Origin: Polaromonas sp.
Lineage (GTDB): Bacteria; Pseudomonadota; Gammaproteobacteria; Burkholderiales; Burkholderiaceae_C
Reading direction: 5' to 3'
Length of the DNA: 64,000 bases
Assembly (NCBI RefSeq): GCF_013817205.1
Contig: NZ_JACDDD010000007.1
Location: 1 to 64,000, forward strand
Below the pieces are notes generated by a model, which was not told where the DNA came from, ran no database searches, and saw only the letters and a list, made by a program, of their open reading frames with translations. The position numbers and the translations under genes were made by a program. Below, in pieces: positions 10,189 to 19,346 of this stretch (position 1 is the first letter of the stretch; each line of letters opens with the position of its first letter).

Positions 10189-11772
10189 CTAGTTCTTTTT
10201 GATGTTCCAGTACACCTGCGCACCGCCGGGCACGAGGCCGGAGATGTTGCTGCGCAGCGCCGCTGGATTGTTGTATTGGCCCAGATGCACATGCGTCGCG
10301 GTTTCAATCGCACGCAACTGCAACTGCTCGGCCAGCTTCTTCTTCTCGACCTCGGTGCTGGCTTGGGCAAACTTGACTTTCAAGTCCTCGATGACCTTGT
10401 CATCCTGCCAACCGAACCAGCCCTTGTCGCCAGTGGCATTGAGCATGGCCATGGTCAGCGGGTTCTGGATGTCACCGGCGGTCCAGGCCGTCATGAAGGC
10501 GTTCCAGCCGCCCTTGTCTGGTGCATCCTTCTTGGCGCGGCGAGCCAGCAGCGTGGACCAGTCCGACTGCTGCATGTCGACCTTGAAGCCAGCCGCTTCG
10601 AGCTGCTGCTTGGCAACCAGCGGCAACTTGGCAATCGAGGCCAGGTCGGTAGGCCGCATCAGCACGATGGGTTCGCCCTTGTAACCGGCCTCGGCCAGCA
10701 TCTGTTTGGCTTTGGCAGGATTGGCCATGCCGGTGTAAATGCCGGTGTTGTCACTGGCGTAGGGCGTGCCGCAGGGAAACATACTCTTGCAGTATTTGTA
10801 CATGCCGGGCGCCCCCACCTGGGTCTTGAGGAAGGCTTCCTGACCCATGGCAACCATGGCCGCCTGGCGGATCTTCACGTTGTCAAACGGCGCATGCAGG
10901 TGGTTGAAGCGGAAGATGTACTGCAGGCCGGCTGGTTGGGCGTCCACGATCTGCACGTCCTTGGCCGCCTTGAGCGAGGCGTACTGCTCAAAAGCCGGCT
11001 GCTCGACGATGTCCACCTCGCCGGCGATCAGTGCATTGAACTGGGTCTGCGGATCACGAATGATGATCCACTCCACGCGGTCCAGGTAAACGTTTTTGCC
11101 GCCTGTGGTGCCATTGGGCACTTCACTGCGCGGCTTGTATTTGTCGTTCTTGACATAAACCAGCTTTTCACCGGGCTTGTATTCCGACGTGACAAACTTG
11201 TAAGGGCCGGAGCCGATGTTTTCCTTGATCTGCTCGCTGCCCGGTGTGGCCGCGATGCGCGCCGGCATGATGAAAGGCACGTTGGAAGAAGGTTTGCCCA
11301 GGGCTTCGAGCATCACCCCGAAAGGCTGGTTGAACTTCAGAATAAAGGTTTTCGCATTGGCCGTTTCGTAACTGGCCAGGCTTTTGGCCATGACCCCGCC
11401 GAAGCTGTCACGGCTGGACCAGCGCTTGAGCGAAGCCACCACATCTTCGCTGGTGACCGGTTTGCCGTCATGAAACTCCAGGCCGTCGCGCAGGGTGAAA
11501 GTCCAGACCGTGTTGTCCTTTGAAGCCGAGTAGGTGTCGACCATCTGCGGCTTGACTTTGCCTTCCAGGTCAGTGCCAAACAGGGTGTCGTAAATCATGT
11601 AGCCGTGGTTGCGCGTCACGAAGGCCGTGGTCCAGACCGGGTCCAGGATGGTGATATTGGAGTGCGGCACCACTTTCAAGGTTTTCGCCTGGGCTTGGGC
11701 AGCGGCAGGCAGCATCAGGGAGGACACCAGCGCAGCAGAAGTGGCCAGGGCAACAAGGGATCGACGTTTCAT
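10189..11772 (-). CDS. Peptide ABC transporter substrate-binding protein (SBP_bac_5)
   Basis: Signal peptide, AKTLKVVPHSNITILDPVWTTAFVTRNHGYMIYDTLFGTD, WTFTLRDGLEFHDGKPVTSEDVVASLKRW. Confidence 0.93.
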   Translation of the reverse strand: MKRRSLVALATSAALVSSLMLPAAAQAQAKTLKVVPHSNITILDPVWTTAFVTRNHGYMIYDTLFGTDLEGKVKPQMVDTYSASKDNTVWTFTLRDGLEFHDGKPVTSEDVVASLKRWSSRDSFGGVMAKSLASYETANAKTFILKFNQPFGVMLEALGKPSSNVPFIMPARIAATPGSEQIKENIGSGPYKFVTSEYKPGEKLVYVKNDKYKPRSEVPNGTTGGKNVYLDRVEWIIIRDPQTQFNALIAGEVDIVEQPAFEQYASLKAAKDVQIVDAQPAGLQYIFRFNHLHAPFDNVKIRQAAMVAMGQEAFLKTQVGAPGMYKYCKSMFPCGTPYASDNTGIYTGMANPAKAKQMLAEAGYKGEPIVLMRPTDLASIAKLPLVAKQQLEAAGFKVDMQQSDWSTLLARRAKKDAPDKGGWNAFMTAWTAGDIQNPLTMAMLNATGDKGWFGWQDDKVIEDLKVKFAQASTEVEKKKLAEQLQLRAIETATHVHLGQYNNPAALRSNISGLVPGGAQVYWNIKKN

Positions 11773-11902
11773 GGCAAATTTTCCTTAGAAACAGGGGGTG
11801 GAGCAGTCGGGCAACAATCACACGGACTGTTTACGTAATGTAACCATAGCCGACGTGCAATATTCAAGCCACAGGGAAACACTGGATAAAACGGCACCTG
11901 CC

Positions 11903-12568
11903 TCAGATCACACCCAGCCAGCAGGCCCGCTGAATTGCCGCCATTTTGTTGTCCACCCTGAGCTTGGCCATGGCATTGGCCATGTGGTAGTTGATGGTAC
12001 GTTCGGTGCAACGCAGGCGCTCACCGGTCTGACGCGCGGTCATGCCCTCAAAGGCCAGCGCCAGGCATTCGCTTTCACGCGGGCTCAACGGACTGCTGGC
12101 CGCCGCCATGGTGCGCTTGAACAAAGGCCAGATGTTCAGGGCCGACCAGACCAGCGCCGCAGCCTCGGCGCGGTCATGGAACTGGCGCGGACTGAACATG
12201 AAACATTCAAAGGCGCGGCCGGATGGCAAGGGGAACTCGACCCGCACCACGCTCTGGAATCCGTGGGCCAGCCACAACAGGCGCCAGCGGTCAACGCCGG
12301 CGCCCGAGTTGGCGATGTGCTGCCAGGCCACCAGCGGCGCATCGGACTCCCGCCAGGGCGCCCCAAAATCCCGACTTTCGGCCAGTGAGGCGGCCGGCTC
12401 CTGCAGGCGAGGGGGATGAACCGCCACCACCACCCGGTCCTGGCGCCGACCGAAAGGATCGGGGCCCAGCACAACCACCGCCTCGACCGCATATTCACGC
12501 AAGGCAGAAATCCAGTCTGCCAGCATGCTGTCCAGCGCAACACTGTCAAAGTTGACAGGGGATGGCAT
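11903..12568 (-). CDS. LuxR-family transcriptional regulator (autoinducer-binding-type LuxR solo)
   Basis: C-terminal LSPRESECLALAFEGMTARQTGERLRCTERTINYHMANAMAKLRVDNKMAAIQRA is a LuxR HTH; about 150-aa N-terminal sensor region. Confidence 0.85.
   Translation of the reverse strand: MPSPVNFDSVALDSMLADWISALREYAVEAVVVLGPDPFGRRQDRVVVAVHPPRLQEPAASLAESRDFGAPWRESDAPLVAWQHIANSGAGVDRWRLLWLAHGFQSVVRVEFPLPSGRAFECFMFSPRQFHDRAEAAALVWSALNIWPLFKRTMAAASSPLSPRESECLALAFEGMTARQTGERLRCTERTINYHMANAMAKLRVDNKMAAIQRACWLGVI
12543..12558. promoter_or_regulatory. lux-box-like palindrome CTGTCAAAGTTGACAG (CTGT-N8-ACAG)
   Basis: Perfect 7-bp arms with 2-nt spacer, 14/16 identical to the core at 16314-16329; lies in the first codons of luxR and upstream of the divergent kinase. 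Confidence 0.55.
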
Positions 12569-12595
12569 ATTCGGTTTCTCTCCAGAACTGTGACA

Positions 12596-13975
12596 ATGTG
12601 TCGAGTGATGTTCCCAGACTTATTCATGAACTCCGGAGTACCTGCCAGGATCAAGCGCATGCTTAACGCAGTCTGGCGCTACCCGGGCCTGTCGGGACGC
12701 CTGTCGACCCGGATCAAGGCCGAGCTTCAGGAGCAGATGATGCTTATTTTGCACCCATCGCCCTGGCGCTTGCGTTGGCTGGGACTGTTCACACTGGTCG
12801 GGCACCCGTTGTTCGGGTGGATCTGGGGCCACTGGCTGCCTCAGCCGTATGAGCACCCCGGCCTGCGCACGGTGATGGGCGCCATGGGGCTGCTGCTGAT
12901 CTCCGAGAGCATCGCCAACGACCCGTCGAGCAAACTTTCTGCGCGAGTTTTTTCTCTGGTGTTCTGGATACAGCTGCCGGTTTTTTTCAGCTGGATGTAT
13001 CTTTGCAACAGCGGCAACACGGTCTGGCTCGCCAGCTTTTGCGCGATGGTGCTGATTTATTACCACCTGACCGACTGGCGAGTCGCCACGCTGGGCACCG
13101 TCAGCGGGGTATTGCTTGCCGGGACGCTGTTTCATTTTTTCGGACCATCGGTGCTACCCATGGACGAACAGCAGCAAACCATCAATGCAGTGGTCATCAT
13201 TTTCTGCTGGTCCAGCGCCCTGCTGCTGGGCATCTCGTCGGCCAACCTGCGGCGCGAACACCTGCAATACACGCTCACTACCATGGGGATCATGGCGCAC
13301 GAATTGCGTACGCCGCTGGCCACCATCTCGCTGATCGGGGACGCCGTACGCAACGAGAACCAGAACGCCGGGGAGGCAAATGGGTCCCAGCAACTTGATC
13401 AGCTGGTGGTACGGCTGCATGGCCTGGTGCGCAACATGAACCAGCAAATCGACACGCAGATCGCCAATGCAAGCCTGTTGCGCCTGCCGATGCACAGGGA
13501 GACCGTGACCGCTGCCGCGCTGCTGCGCAACGTCGTCAAGGACTATCCCTACCGCAACTCGCGCGAGCGCGAGAGTGTGACCCTGGTGCTGCGCAAGGAC
13601 TTCTCGTTCGAATCGTCATACCGGCTGTTCGCCCAGGTCATCAACAACCTGCTGAAGAACGCATTCCGTTCGCTGGCAGCCGTCAGCTCGGCACCCAAGC
13701 CCGGCGACCTGCGCATTGAAATGGGGGTGATCAACGGCGCCGGACGCATCGTCATCACCGACCAGGGTGTCGGCATCCCGCCAGAATTGCAAGCCCGCAT
13801 CTTCGAGCCCTTTTTCTCTACCGATCACGGCACCGGTCACGGCCTGGGGCTGGCCTTCTGCCGGCAGGTGGTACAGGGCGCCGGCGGAACCATTCGCGTG
13901 AAGTCCGAACCCGGTCGCGGCGCCATCTTCATCATCGAAATGGCGCCCGTTGACGAGAGCGCATTCCGGCCCTGA
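12596..13975 (+). CDS. CqsS/LqsS-type sensor histidine kinase (multi-TM sensor, HisKA, HATPase)
   Basis: Hydrophobic N-terminal TM block with LPQPYEHPGLR, GIMAHELRTPLATISL (H box), NNLLKNAFRSL, DQGVGIPPELQARIFEPFFSTD.HGLGLAFC. Start uncertain (12596, 12626 or 12659). Confidence 0.8.
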   Translation: MCRVMFPDLFMNSGVPARIKRMLNAVWRYPGLSGRLSTRIKAELQEQMMLILHPSPWRLRWLGLFTLVGHPLFGWIWGHWLPQPYEHPGLRTVMGAMGLLLISESIANDPSSKLSARVFSLVFWIQLPVFFSWMYLCNSGNTVWLASFCAMVLIYYHLTDWRVATLGTVSGVLLAGTLFHFFGPSVLPMDEQQQTINAVVIIFCWSSALLLGISSANLRREHLQYTLTTMGIMAHELRTPLATISLIGDAVRNENQNAGEANGSQQLDQLVVRLHGLVRNMNQQIDTQIANASLLRLPMHRETVTAAALLRNVVKDYPYRNSRERESVTLVLRKDFSFESSYRLFAQVINNLLKNAFRSLAAVSSAPKPGDLRIEMGVINGAGRIVITDQGVGIPPELQARIFEPFFSTDHGTGHGLGLAFCRQVVQGAGGTIRVKSEPGRGAIFIIEMAPVDESAFRP

Positions 13976-13993
13976 CTACTATCCAGGCACCCC

Positions 13994-14971
13994 ATGAGTT
14001 TTCCACTGTTTCGCCGCCCCGGTGCCATCGTTTTTCTCGACGATGACCCCGACTATCTTGAGATGCTGGCCATGGTGTTGCCCCGGCAATGGCACATCAA
14101 ACTCTACCTGCGGCCGCAAACCTGCATCCACCAGTTGCAGCAAGAGCCGCCCCTGTGGGAAGCTGATGCCTGGGCGCAGCAGGAAATCATCGACAACTGG
14201 CGCGCTGGCAGCCCGCTGATCCCGCAAATCCTGCAGTACTGGGCAGCCCAGGGGCAGCGCTACGACCTCAGCCAAGTTTGCGTCTTTGACTACGCGATGC
14301 CCGGCATGGACGGGCTGCAAGCCCTGTCCGAACTCACGGACTGGTCCGGTGGCCGCATCCTCCTTACCGGTCAGGCGGACGAGCATGTGGCGGTCAGCGC
14401 TTTCAACCGGGGACTGATTGACCAGTTCATTGCCAAACAGACACCCGACATTTCGCAACACCTGATCTCGGTGGTACAGCGCATGCTGGACCGGCCCCAG
14501 TTGCGGCACTCCCAGACCTGGCGGGCCGCGCTGACACAACCGCAACATGCATTGCTGCAGGTGCCGTCGGTGGCCCGGCAACTGAGCGCGCTGGCAGCCA
14601 ACCACTGGGTAGAACATGTGGTGATCGGGCAGCCTTTCGGCATCCTCGGCATGGAAGCCGGTGGCGGTGTCAGCTGGCTGCAGCTGGAGTCTGCTTCCGG
14701 GCTGGTCGAGCTGGCCGAGCTGGCCGAGTCACAAGGCGTCGATGCCAAAGCGGCGGCCGGCATCCGGGAGGGGCGTCATCTGGTGGACCTGGAACTTCAG
14801 CAGGCGCTGGGGCGCAGCGATGGCCCACGACTGCTGCCGGCGTTTTCCATCGGGCACGAGGGCGCGGTGCTGGCGGCGCTGTTTCCGCTGGACATTCCAG
14901 CCAGTCAGCGCGGCTGGGTTGGCTACAAACACTGGCTCAAAAAAACAGGGCCACGCAAGGTGCAGGATTAG
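13994..14971 (+). CDS. LqsR-like response regulator (receiver with extended insertion plus C-terminal domain)
   Basis: IVFLDDDPDYLEML, VCVFDYAMPGMDGLQAL, ILLTGQAD, FIAKQ; non-HTH C-terminal region; immediately follows the kinase. Confidence 0.75.
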   Translation: MSFPLFRRPGAIVFLDDDPDYLEMLAMVLPRQWHIKLYLRPQTCIHQLQQEPPLWEADAWAQQEIIDNWRAGSPLIPQILQYWAAQGQRYDLSQVCVFDYAMPGMDGLQALSELTDWSGGRILLTGQADEHVAVSAFNRGLIDQFIAKQTPDISQHLISVVQRMLDRPQLRHSQTWRAALTQPQHALLQVPSVARQLSALAANHWVEHVVIGQPFGILGMEAGGGVSWLQLESASGLVELAELAESQGVDAKAAAGIREGRHLVDLELQQALGRSDGPRLLPAFSIGHEGAVLAALFPLDIPASQRGWVGYKHWLKKTGPRKVQD

Positions 14972-14979
14972 GGAAGCGC

Positions 14980-16248
14980 CTAATAGGCGCCCATCGCCTG
15001 GGCCGCGCGCGCACGCCGTGCAATCGGCCAGTCCCACGGTTTGACCAGCGGCGCCACCGCGCGCGCCACGCCTTCCACATGATTGAGTTCGGCCTCGGTC
15101 AGCGCGGCATGCAGGGTCAGCCGCACCATGGCACGATTGCGGCTGGTGGCCGGCGCACAAAATACCGCACCGAAAACGCCTCGTTCCTCCAGGTGGTCGC
15201 GCAGCACCATAGTGTCTGGCTCGGTCCCGGCCTCCAGAGAAATGATCTGCTCCGTCCCCTGGTGGATCGGGTAACCCATGTCAGACAGGCTGCTGCGCAG
15301 CCGCAAGGTGTGGGCCTGCAGGCGCTGGCGTTGTTCGTCGCGTTTTCGGATCACCGCGAGAGTGGCGCCGAGACCGGCGATCTCGTGAGGCAGCAGGCAG
15401 GAACTGAAGATGTTGGGAAAGCTGGAACTCAGGATGTAGTAGCGCAATTCCGCCGGCGCCGTGAAAAAGCCGCCGCGGCCGGCAAAGGCCTTGGCCAGGC
15501 TGGCTGTGATGAAGTGCACCCTGTCGGTCAGCCCGAGCTCCGCGCACAGGCCGGTCCCGCCGGGCCCGTGTGTGCCGAGCGAATGCGACTCGTCCACCAG
15601 CATCATGCAGCCGTGGCGCTCAGCTACTTCCACCATTTCGCGCAAGGGGCACAAGGCGCCGGTGGTGCTGTAAACCGAATCCACCACGACCACGCCCGGG
15701 CCGTGGCGCGACAACATCCGGTCCAGGTGGGCCGGGTCGTTGTGGCGAAACGGATGCGCCGGCGCGCGCGCCGCGTGTGCCCCTTCCCATAGCGACGTGT
15801 GCGCCAGGGTGTCGAGGTATACCGGCGTTTGGGGGTCGGCAATCGCCTGCAGCAAGCCGACGTTGGCCGCATAGCCGGACTGGCACACAAACCCGTCTTC
15901 CTTGCCTACCCACCGGGCGAGATTTTTCTCGAGAGTACGCGCAGGGTGCTCGCCGTGGACAAACACCCCTGACTGGATCACGAAGTCCCTGTCGCACTGC
16001 AAGGCCGTCACCTGCGCACGAACGATGTCCGGGTGACCGGTCAGGCTGAGGTAATCGTTGCCGTCCAGTCGGACGGCATCGGGACCGGCAGCCCGGCCGT
16101 GCAGCACGAACTTGCCGCCCCATTGCCCTTCCCAGCGCGGCTTGAAATCACGCGCGATGCGTTGCTGCAAATGCATGGACAGGACGGGGTTGGCGAGAGA
16201 TTTTGTTACCGGCGGCGCCCGTGGAACCTCAAGAGGGTATGCAAGCAT
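14980..16248 (-). CDS. CqsA/LqsA-family alpha-hydroxyketone autoinducer synthase (PLP-dependent, AONS-like fold)
   Basis: NDYLSLTGHPD, VDESHSLGTHGPGGTGLCAELGLTDRVHFITASLAKAFAGRGGFF (PLP-Lys), next to CqsS/LqsS-type kinase; AAGG ribosome-binding site 5' of ATG 16248. Confidence 0.8.
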   Translation of the reverse strand: MLAYPLEVPRAPPVTKSLANPVLSMHLQQRIARDFKPRWEGQWGGKFVLHGRAAGPDAVRLDGNDYLSLTGHPDIVRAQVTALQCDRDFVIQSGVFVHGEHPARTLEKNLARWVGKEDGFVCQSGYAANVGLLQAIADPQTPVYLDTLAHTSLWEGAHAARAPAHPFRHNDPAHLDRMLSRHGPGVVVVDSVYSTTGALCPLREMVEVAERHGCMMLVDESHSLGTHGPGGTGLCAELGLTDRVHFITASLAKAFAGRGGFFTAPAELRYYILSSSFPNIFSSCLLPHEIAGLGATLAVIRKRDEQRQRLQAHTLRLRSSLSDMGYPIHQGTEQIISLEAGTEPDTMVLRDHLEERGVFGAVFCAPATSRNRAMVRLTLHAALTEAELNHVEGVARAVAPLVKPWDWPIARRARAAQAMGAY

Positions 16249-16310
16249 GGTGGTTACCTTGTGAAAAAGTACCCCCATTGAAGATGAATCCGGTTAAGTT
16301 GGAGCCGCTG

Positions 16311-16332
16311 CCCCTGTCAACATTGACAGGGG
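16311..16332. promoter_or_regulatory. lux-box-like palindrome CCCCTGTCAACATTGACAGGGG upstream of the CqsA-like gene
   Basis: Perfect 10-bp inverted arms with 2-nt spacer, CTGT-N8-ACAG core, 63 bp 5' of the CqsA start. Confidence 0.6.
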
Positions 16333-16402
16333 TAAGACTCCGAAAAAGACTCGTTGTGGTGTCGTCCACAAAAATCGAATCCTTTTGTACTAATCGGCAC
16401 GC

Positions 16403-17707
16403 CTACCGACTCCCGCCCGTGAGACTCAGTGCGGCCAGGGCCATGATCTTGGCACTGTCCACCAATTCCTGAATGCCCACGTATTCGTCGGGCTGATGGG
16501 CTAGATCCAGAATGCCGGGGCCATAGGCAATGCAGGCATCGAGCTTTCCGGTGCGCACGATGTGTTTTTGGTCGTACGTGCCGGGGCTGGAAATGTAGCT
16601 GGCCTCACGCCCCAGCACGCGGGCGATGGCACGGGCGGTGGCCAGCACTACTGGTGCGTCCCGTGGCGTGGCCGTCGGCACAAAACTCATGATGTCACGC
16701 ACGCCGTAGTCAAACCCTGGCCGGCTGCGCTTGAGCTCCTCAAGCATGGCGACGATTTCAGCCTTGACGGCCTCAAGGTTCTCCTCGGCAATGAAGCGCC
16801 GGTCCAGCACTGCGCGGCAGGAATGTGCCACCACCGGCGACGGTAGATCGCCGGTCGGCCGGTTCAGCGCGTCCATGGAGAACATCTGTTCGACCTGACC
16901 GCCGTGCAGGCTGTTGATGTTCAGCGTGCTGACCCGCGCGCCGGGCGGCTCCACCGGCTCAGCTGTGTGGCGCTGCAACAGGCGCGGCTGCAATTGGGTT
17001 TCCAGCAGGTGGATGAAGGCACTCATGTGGTTGATGGCGCTGTCCCCCAGGAAAGGCATGGAGCCATGGGCAATGCGACCCCGGGTTTCGACCTCGCCCC
17101 ACCAGACGCCGCGGTGACCGAGGCAGATGCGGTCCACGCCCAGCGGCTCGGGAATGATCACGTGGTGCACGCGCGGCCGGGTGAAATAACCGCGCTCGGC
17201 CAGGTAGCCCACGCCGGCAAAACCACCCGATTCTTCATCGACAGTGCCCGAAATTTCCAGCGCGCCTGCAAACGGTACGCCTTCTTCGAGAATGGCTTCG
17301 CAGGCGATCACGCTGGAAGCCAACCCGCCCTTCATGTCGCAGGTGCCGCGGCCGTAAACCTTGCCGTCCCGGACCTCGCCGCCGAAGGGCTCGGTGGTCC
17401 AGCCGGAGCCGGCTTCGACCACGTCGATGTGGCTGTTGAAGTGCACACACTCCCCGCCGGTCTGGCCTTCGTAGCGCGCGACGACGTTGATGCGAGGGTG
17501 CGAATCGCGGTCGCCCGGCGCGCCGGTAGCGCGTATGTATTCCACCGCAAACCCGCGTTTTGCCAGCCGCTCGCCCAGCAGGCGGGCACAGGCTTCGTAA
17601 GCATCGCCGGGTGGATTGGTCGTGGGGATGCGTACCAGGGCTTGTGTCAACGCGATCACCTCGTCGCGTTTGGATTCGATGCGTTTGAGCAGGCTGTCGT
17701 GGTTCAT
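16403..17707 (-). CDS. M20-family peptidase/deacylase (ArgE/DapE/acetylornithine deacetylase-like)
   Basis: VHFNSHIDVVEAG, GRGTCDMKGGLASS, DEESGG motifs. Confidence 0.9.
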   Translation of the reverse strand: MNHDSLLKRIESKRDEVIALTQALVRIPTTNPPGDAYEACARLLGERLAKRGFAVEYIRATGAPGDRDSHPRINVVARYEGQTGGECVHFNSHIDVVEAGSGWTTEPFGGEVRDGKVYGRGTCDMKGGLASSVIACEAILEEGVPFAGALEISGTVDEESGGFAGVGYLAERGYFTRPRVHHVIIPEPLGVDRICLGHRGVWWGEVETRGRIAHGSMPFLGDSAINHMSAFIHLLETQLQPRLLQRHTAEPVEPPGARVSTLNINSLHGGQVEQMFSMDALNRPTGDLPSPVVAHSCRAVLDRRFIAEENLEAVKAEIVAMLEELKRSRPGFDYGVRDIMSFVPTATPRDAPVVLATARAIARVLGREASYISSPGTYDQKHIVRTGKLDACIAYGPGILDLAHQPDEYVGIQELVDSAKIMALAALSLTGGSR

Positions 17708-17798
17708 GGGGGCAGTTTATGTGAACCGTGCCGCGCTGTCTCTTGGTCCGTTCACTGCAGCAGACGGCGGAACGAGCGCAAACTCCCAGTATTCACCA

Positions 17799-17888
17799 GC
17801 AGGGGCCGCGGATCTGGCTTTGCCAGTCCGCAGGCGCAGCGCCCCCTTGGGGGGCAGAGAGATACACGCAGTGAGCGAACGTGGGGGC
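17799..17888 (-). repeat. Dispersed GC-rich intergenic repeat R1, copy C
   Basis: Near-identical to 10099-10187. Confidence 0.85.
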
Positions 17889-17889
17889 C

Positions 17890-19011
17890 TTAATGCTGTC
17901 GCCACGGCAACCCGCGAAAACGCCAGCCGCCGCGCGCGCCGCGGTGCGCATCGGCATCCGGATCACCCTCAAACCCTTCGAGGATGTTGTAGGCCTCCAG
18001 GCCCAATTCTGTCGCGCGTCTGGCAGCCGTTATCGAGCGCACCCCGCTGCGGCACAACAACACCGCCCTGCCGCCGGCCGGCACTGCGGCCTTCACCGCT
18101 TCGTCAAACTGCGGATTCATTGCCATGCCCGGCCACTGCTTCCAGGCCAGCGCGACCGCACCCGGCACAAAGCCAACCCAGTCACGCTCGGCATCGGTAC
18201 GCACGTCAATCAACACCGCGTGCCCGGCCTGCCACCACTGGCAGGCGAGTTCGGGCGACACATTGCCGGCATAACCGTCGGCGGTCTGGACCTCCAGCAG
18301 AGTCGCACCGTCGGCGTCCTGGCGGCCCCCACCCAAGCCCGAGTTCTGGTTCGCCGGCAGGGCCTCGTCCATGCGCGCCGGCCGCGGCAAGCCGAGCTGG
18401 TCCATGGTGGCAACAAACTCCACCAGGCTTTTCCCGGCGATGCGCGTATTGCCGGCCTTCTCGGCGCCAATAGTGGAATGGGTGCGGCCCTGGTCGTCGT
18501 GCCCGGGCCAGACCACGGTGTCGTCCGGCAAGGTGAACAGCCGCTGCGTGATGCTGTGGTACAGCGCCTCTGCGCTACCCGACTGGAAATCGGTGCGGCC
18601 GCAGCCATCGATCAGCAAGGCGTCGCCAGTAAATACATGCTTGCGCCACAGGTAGCTCACGCTGCCGGCCGTGTGACCGGGCGTGTGAATGACGCGAACC
18701 TGTTCGCCACCGAACTGCAGCACATCGCCGTCACCAAGCTGGGTGGCAGCGGTCGCGATGCCGCAGCCCTCTGGTGCCGCCGTCCGGGCGCCCGTATGTT
18801 CAACCAGCTGCCCGCCACTGGTAATGTGGTCGGCGTGCGCATGGGTTTCCACGGTCCACACCAGTTTGAGAGCGTGGTCGCGAAGCAGCGCCAGGTCACG
18901 TTCGAGCCAGCTGTCCACCGGATCGATGAAAAGCGCATCGCGCGTAGCGGGGTCAAACAACACGTAGCTGTAGGTGCTGGAAGCAGGATCAAACAGTTGT
19001 AGCGGTGTCAT
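17890..19011 (-). CDS. Persulfide dioxygenase (ETHE1-like MBL fold) fused to C-terminal rhodanese domain
   Basis: THAHADHITSGG MBL motif, GDALLIDGCGRTDFQ of ETHE1 type; VLIDVRTDAERDWVGFVPGAV..LLCRSGVRS rhodanese. Confidence 0.9.
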   Translation of the reverse strand: MTPLQLFDPASSTYSYVLFDPATRDALFIDPVDSWLERDLALLRDHALKLVWTVETHAHADHITSGGQLVEHTGARTAAPEGCGIATAATQLGDGDVLQFGGEQVRVIHTPGHTAGSVSYLWRKHVFTGDALLIDGCGRTDFQSGSAEALYHSITQRLFTLPDDTVVWPGHDDQGRTHSTIGAEKAGNTRIAGKSLVEFVATMDQLGLPRPARMDEALPANQNSGLGGGRQDADGATLLEVQTADGYAGNVSPELACQWWQAGHAVLIDVRTDAERDWVGFVPGAVALAWKQWPGMAMNPQFDEAVKAAVPAGGRAVLLCRSGVRSITAARRATELGLEAYNILEGFEGDPDADAHRGARGGWRFRGLPWRQH

Positions 19012-19116
19012 GGCATGTTCATGTTGGCAAGTGAGACGGACACACCCAAGTTTAGGCGGGCGGGCGCCGGCCGTGTTGCAAAAGCCCGCACGGCGTCTGG
19101 CCCATACGCATCACGT

Positions 19117-19170
19117 GCTATCACTTTTATAGCTGTTTGTGCTTGTCCCGCAAGGGCTGGAGGCCAAAAA
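19117..19170 (+). repeat. Dispersed short intergenic repeat R2 (GCTAT-n-ATAGCTG..GGGCTGGAGGCCAA), copy
   Basis: gctatcacttttatagctgtttgtgcttgtcccgcaagggctggaggccaaaaa; matches copies listed in findings. Confidence 0.75.
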
Positions 19171-19346
19171 CACCGTCAACGCGCTTGGTCGCGCTGAACC
19201 TTCAGACGGACTTCCTGAGCCGGCCCGTGGTTCCCGGCCTTTCGGCCTGGGGCTGCCGCAGCTGCTGTACAAATAAGCAGCCGGACCGGCGGATTTTCAC
19301 CCCGGGGCGCGCAAGCGCTCCATTTTTGTTGGCAAAGGCGCTAAGA

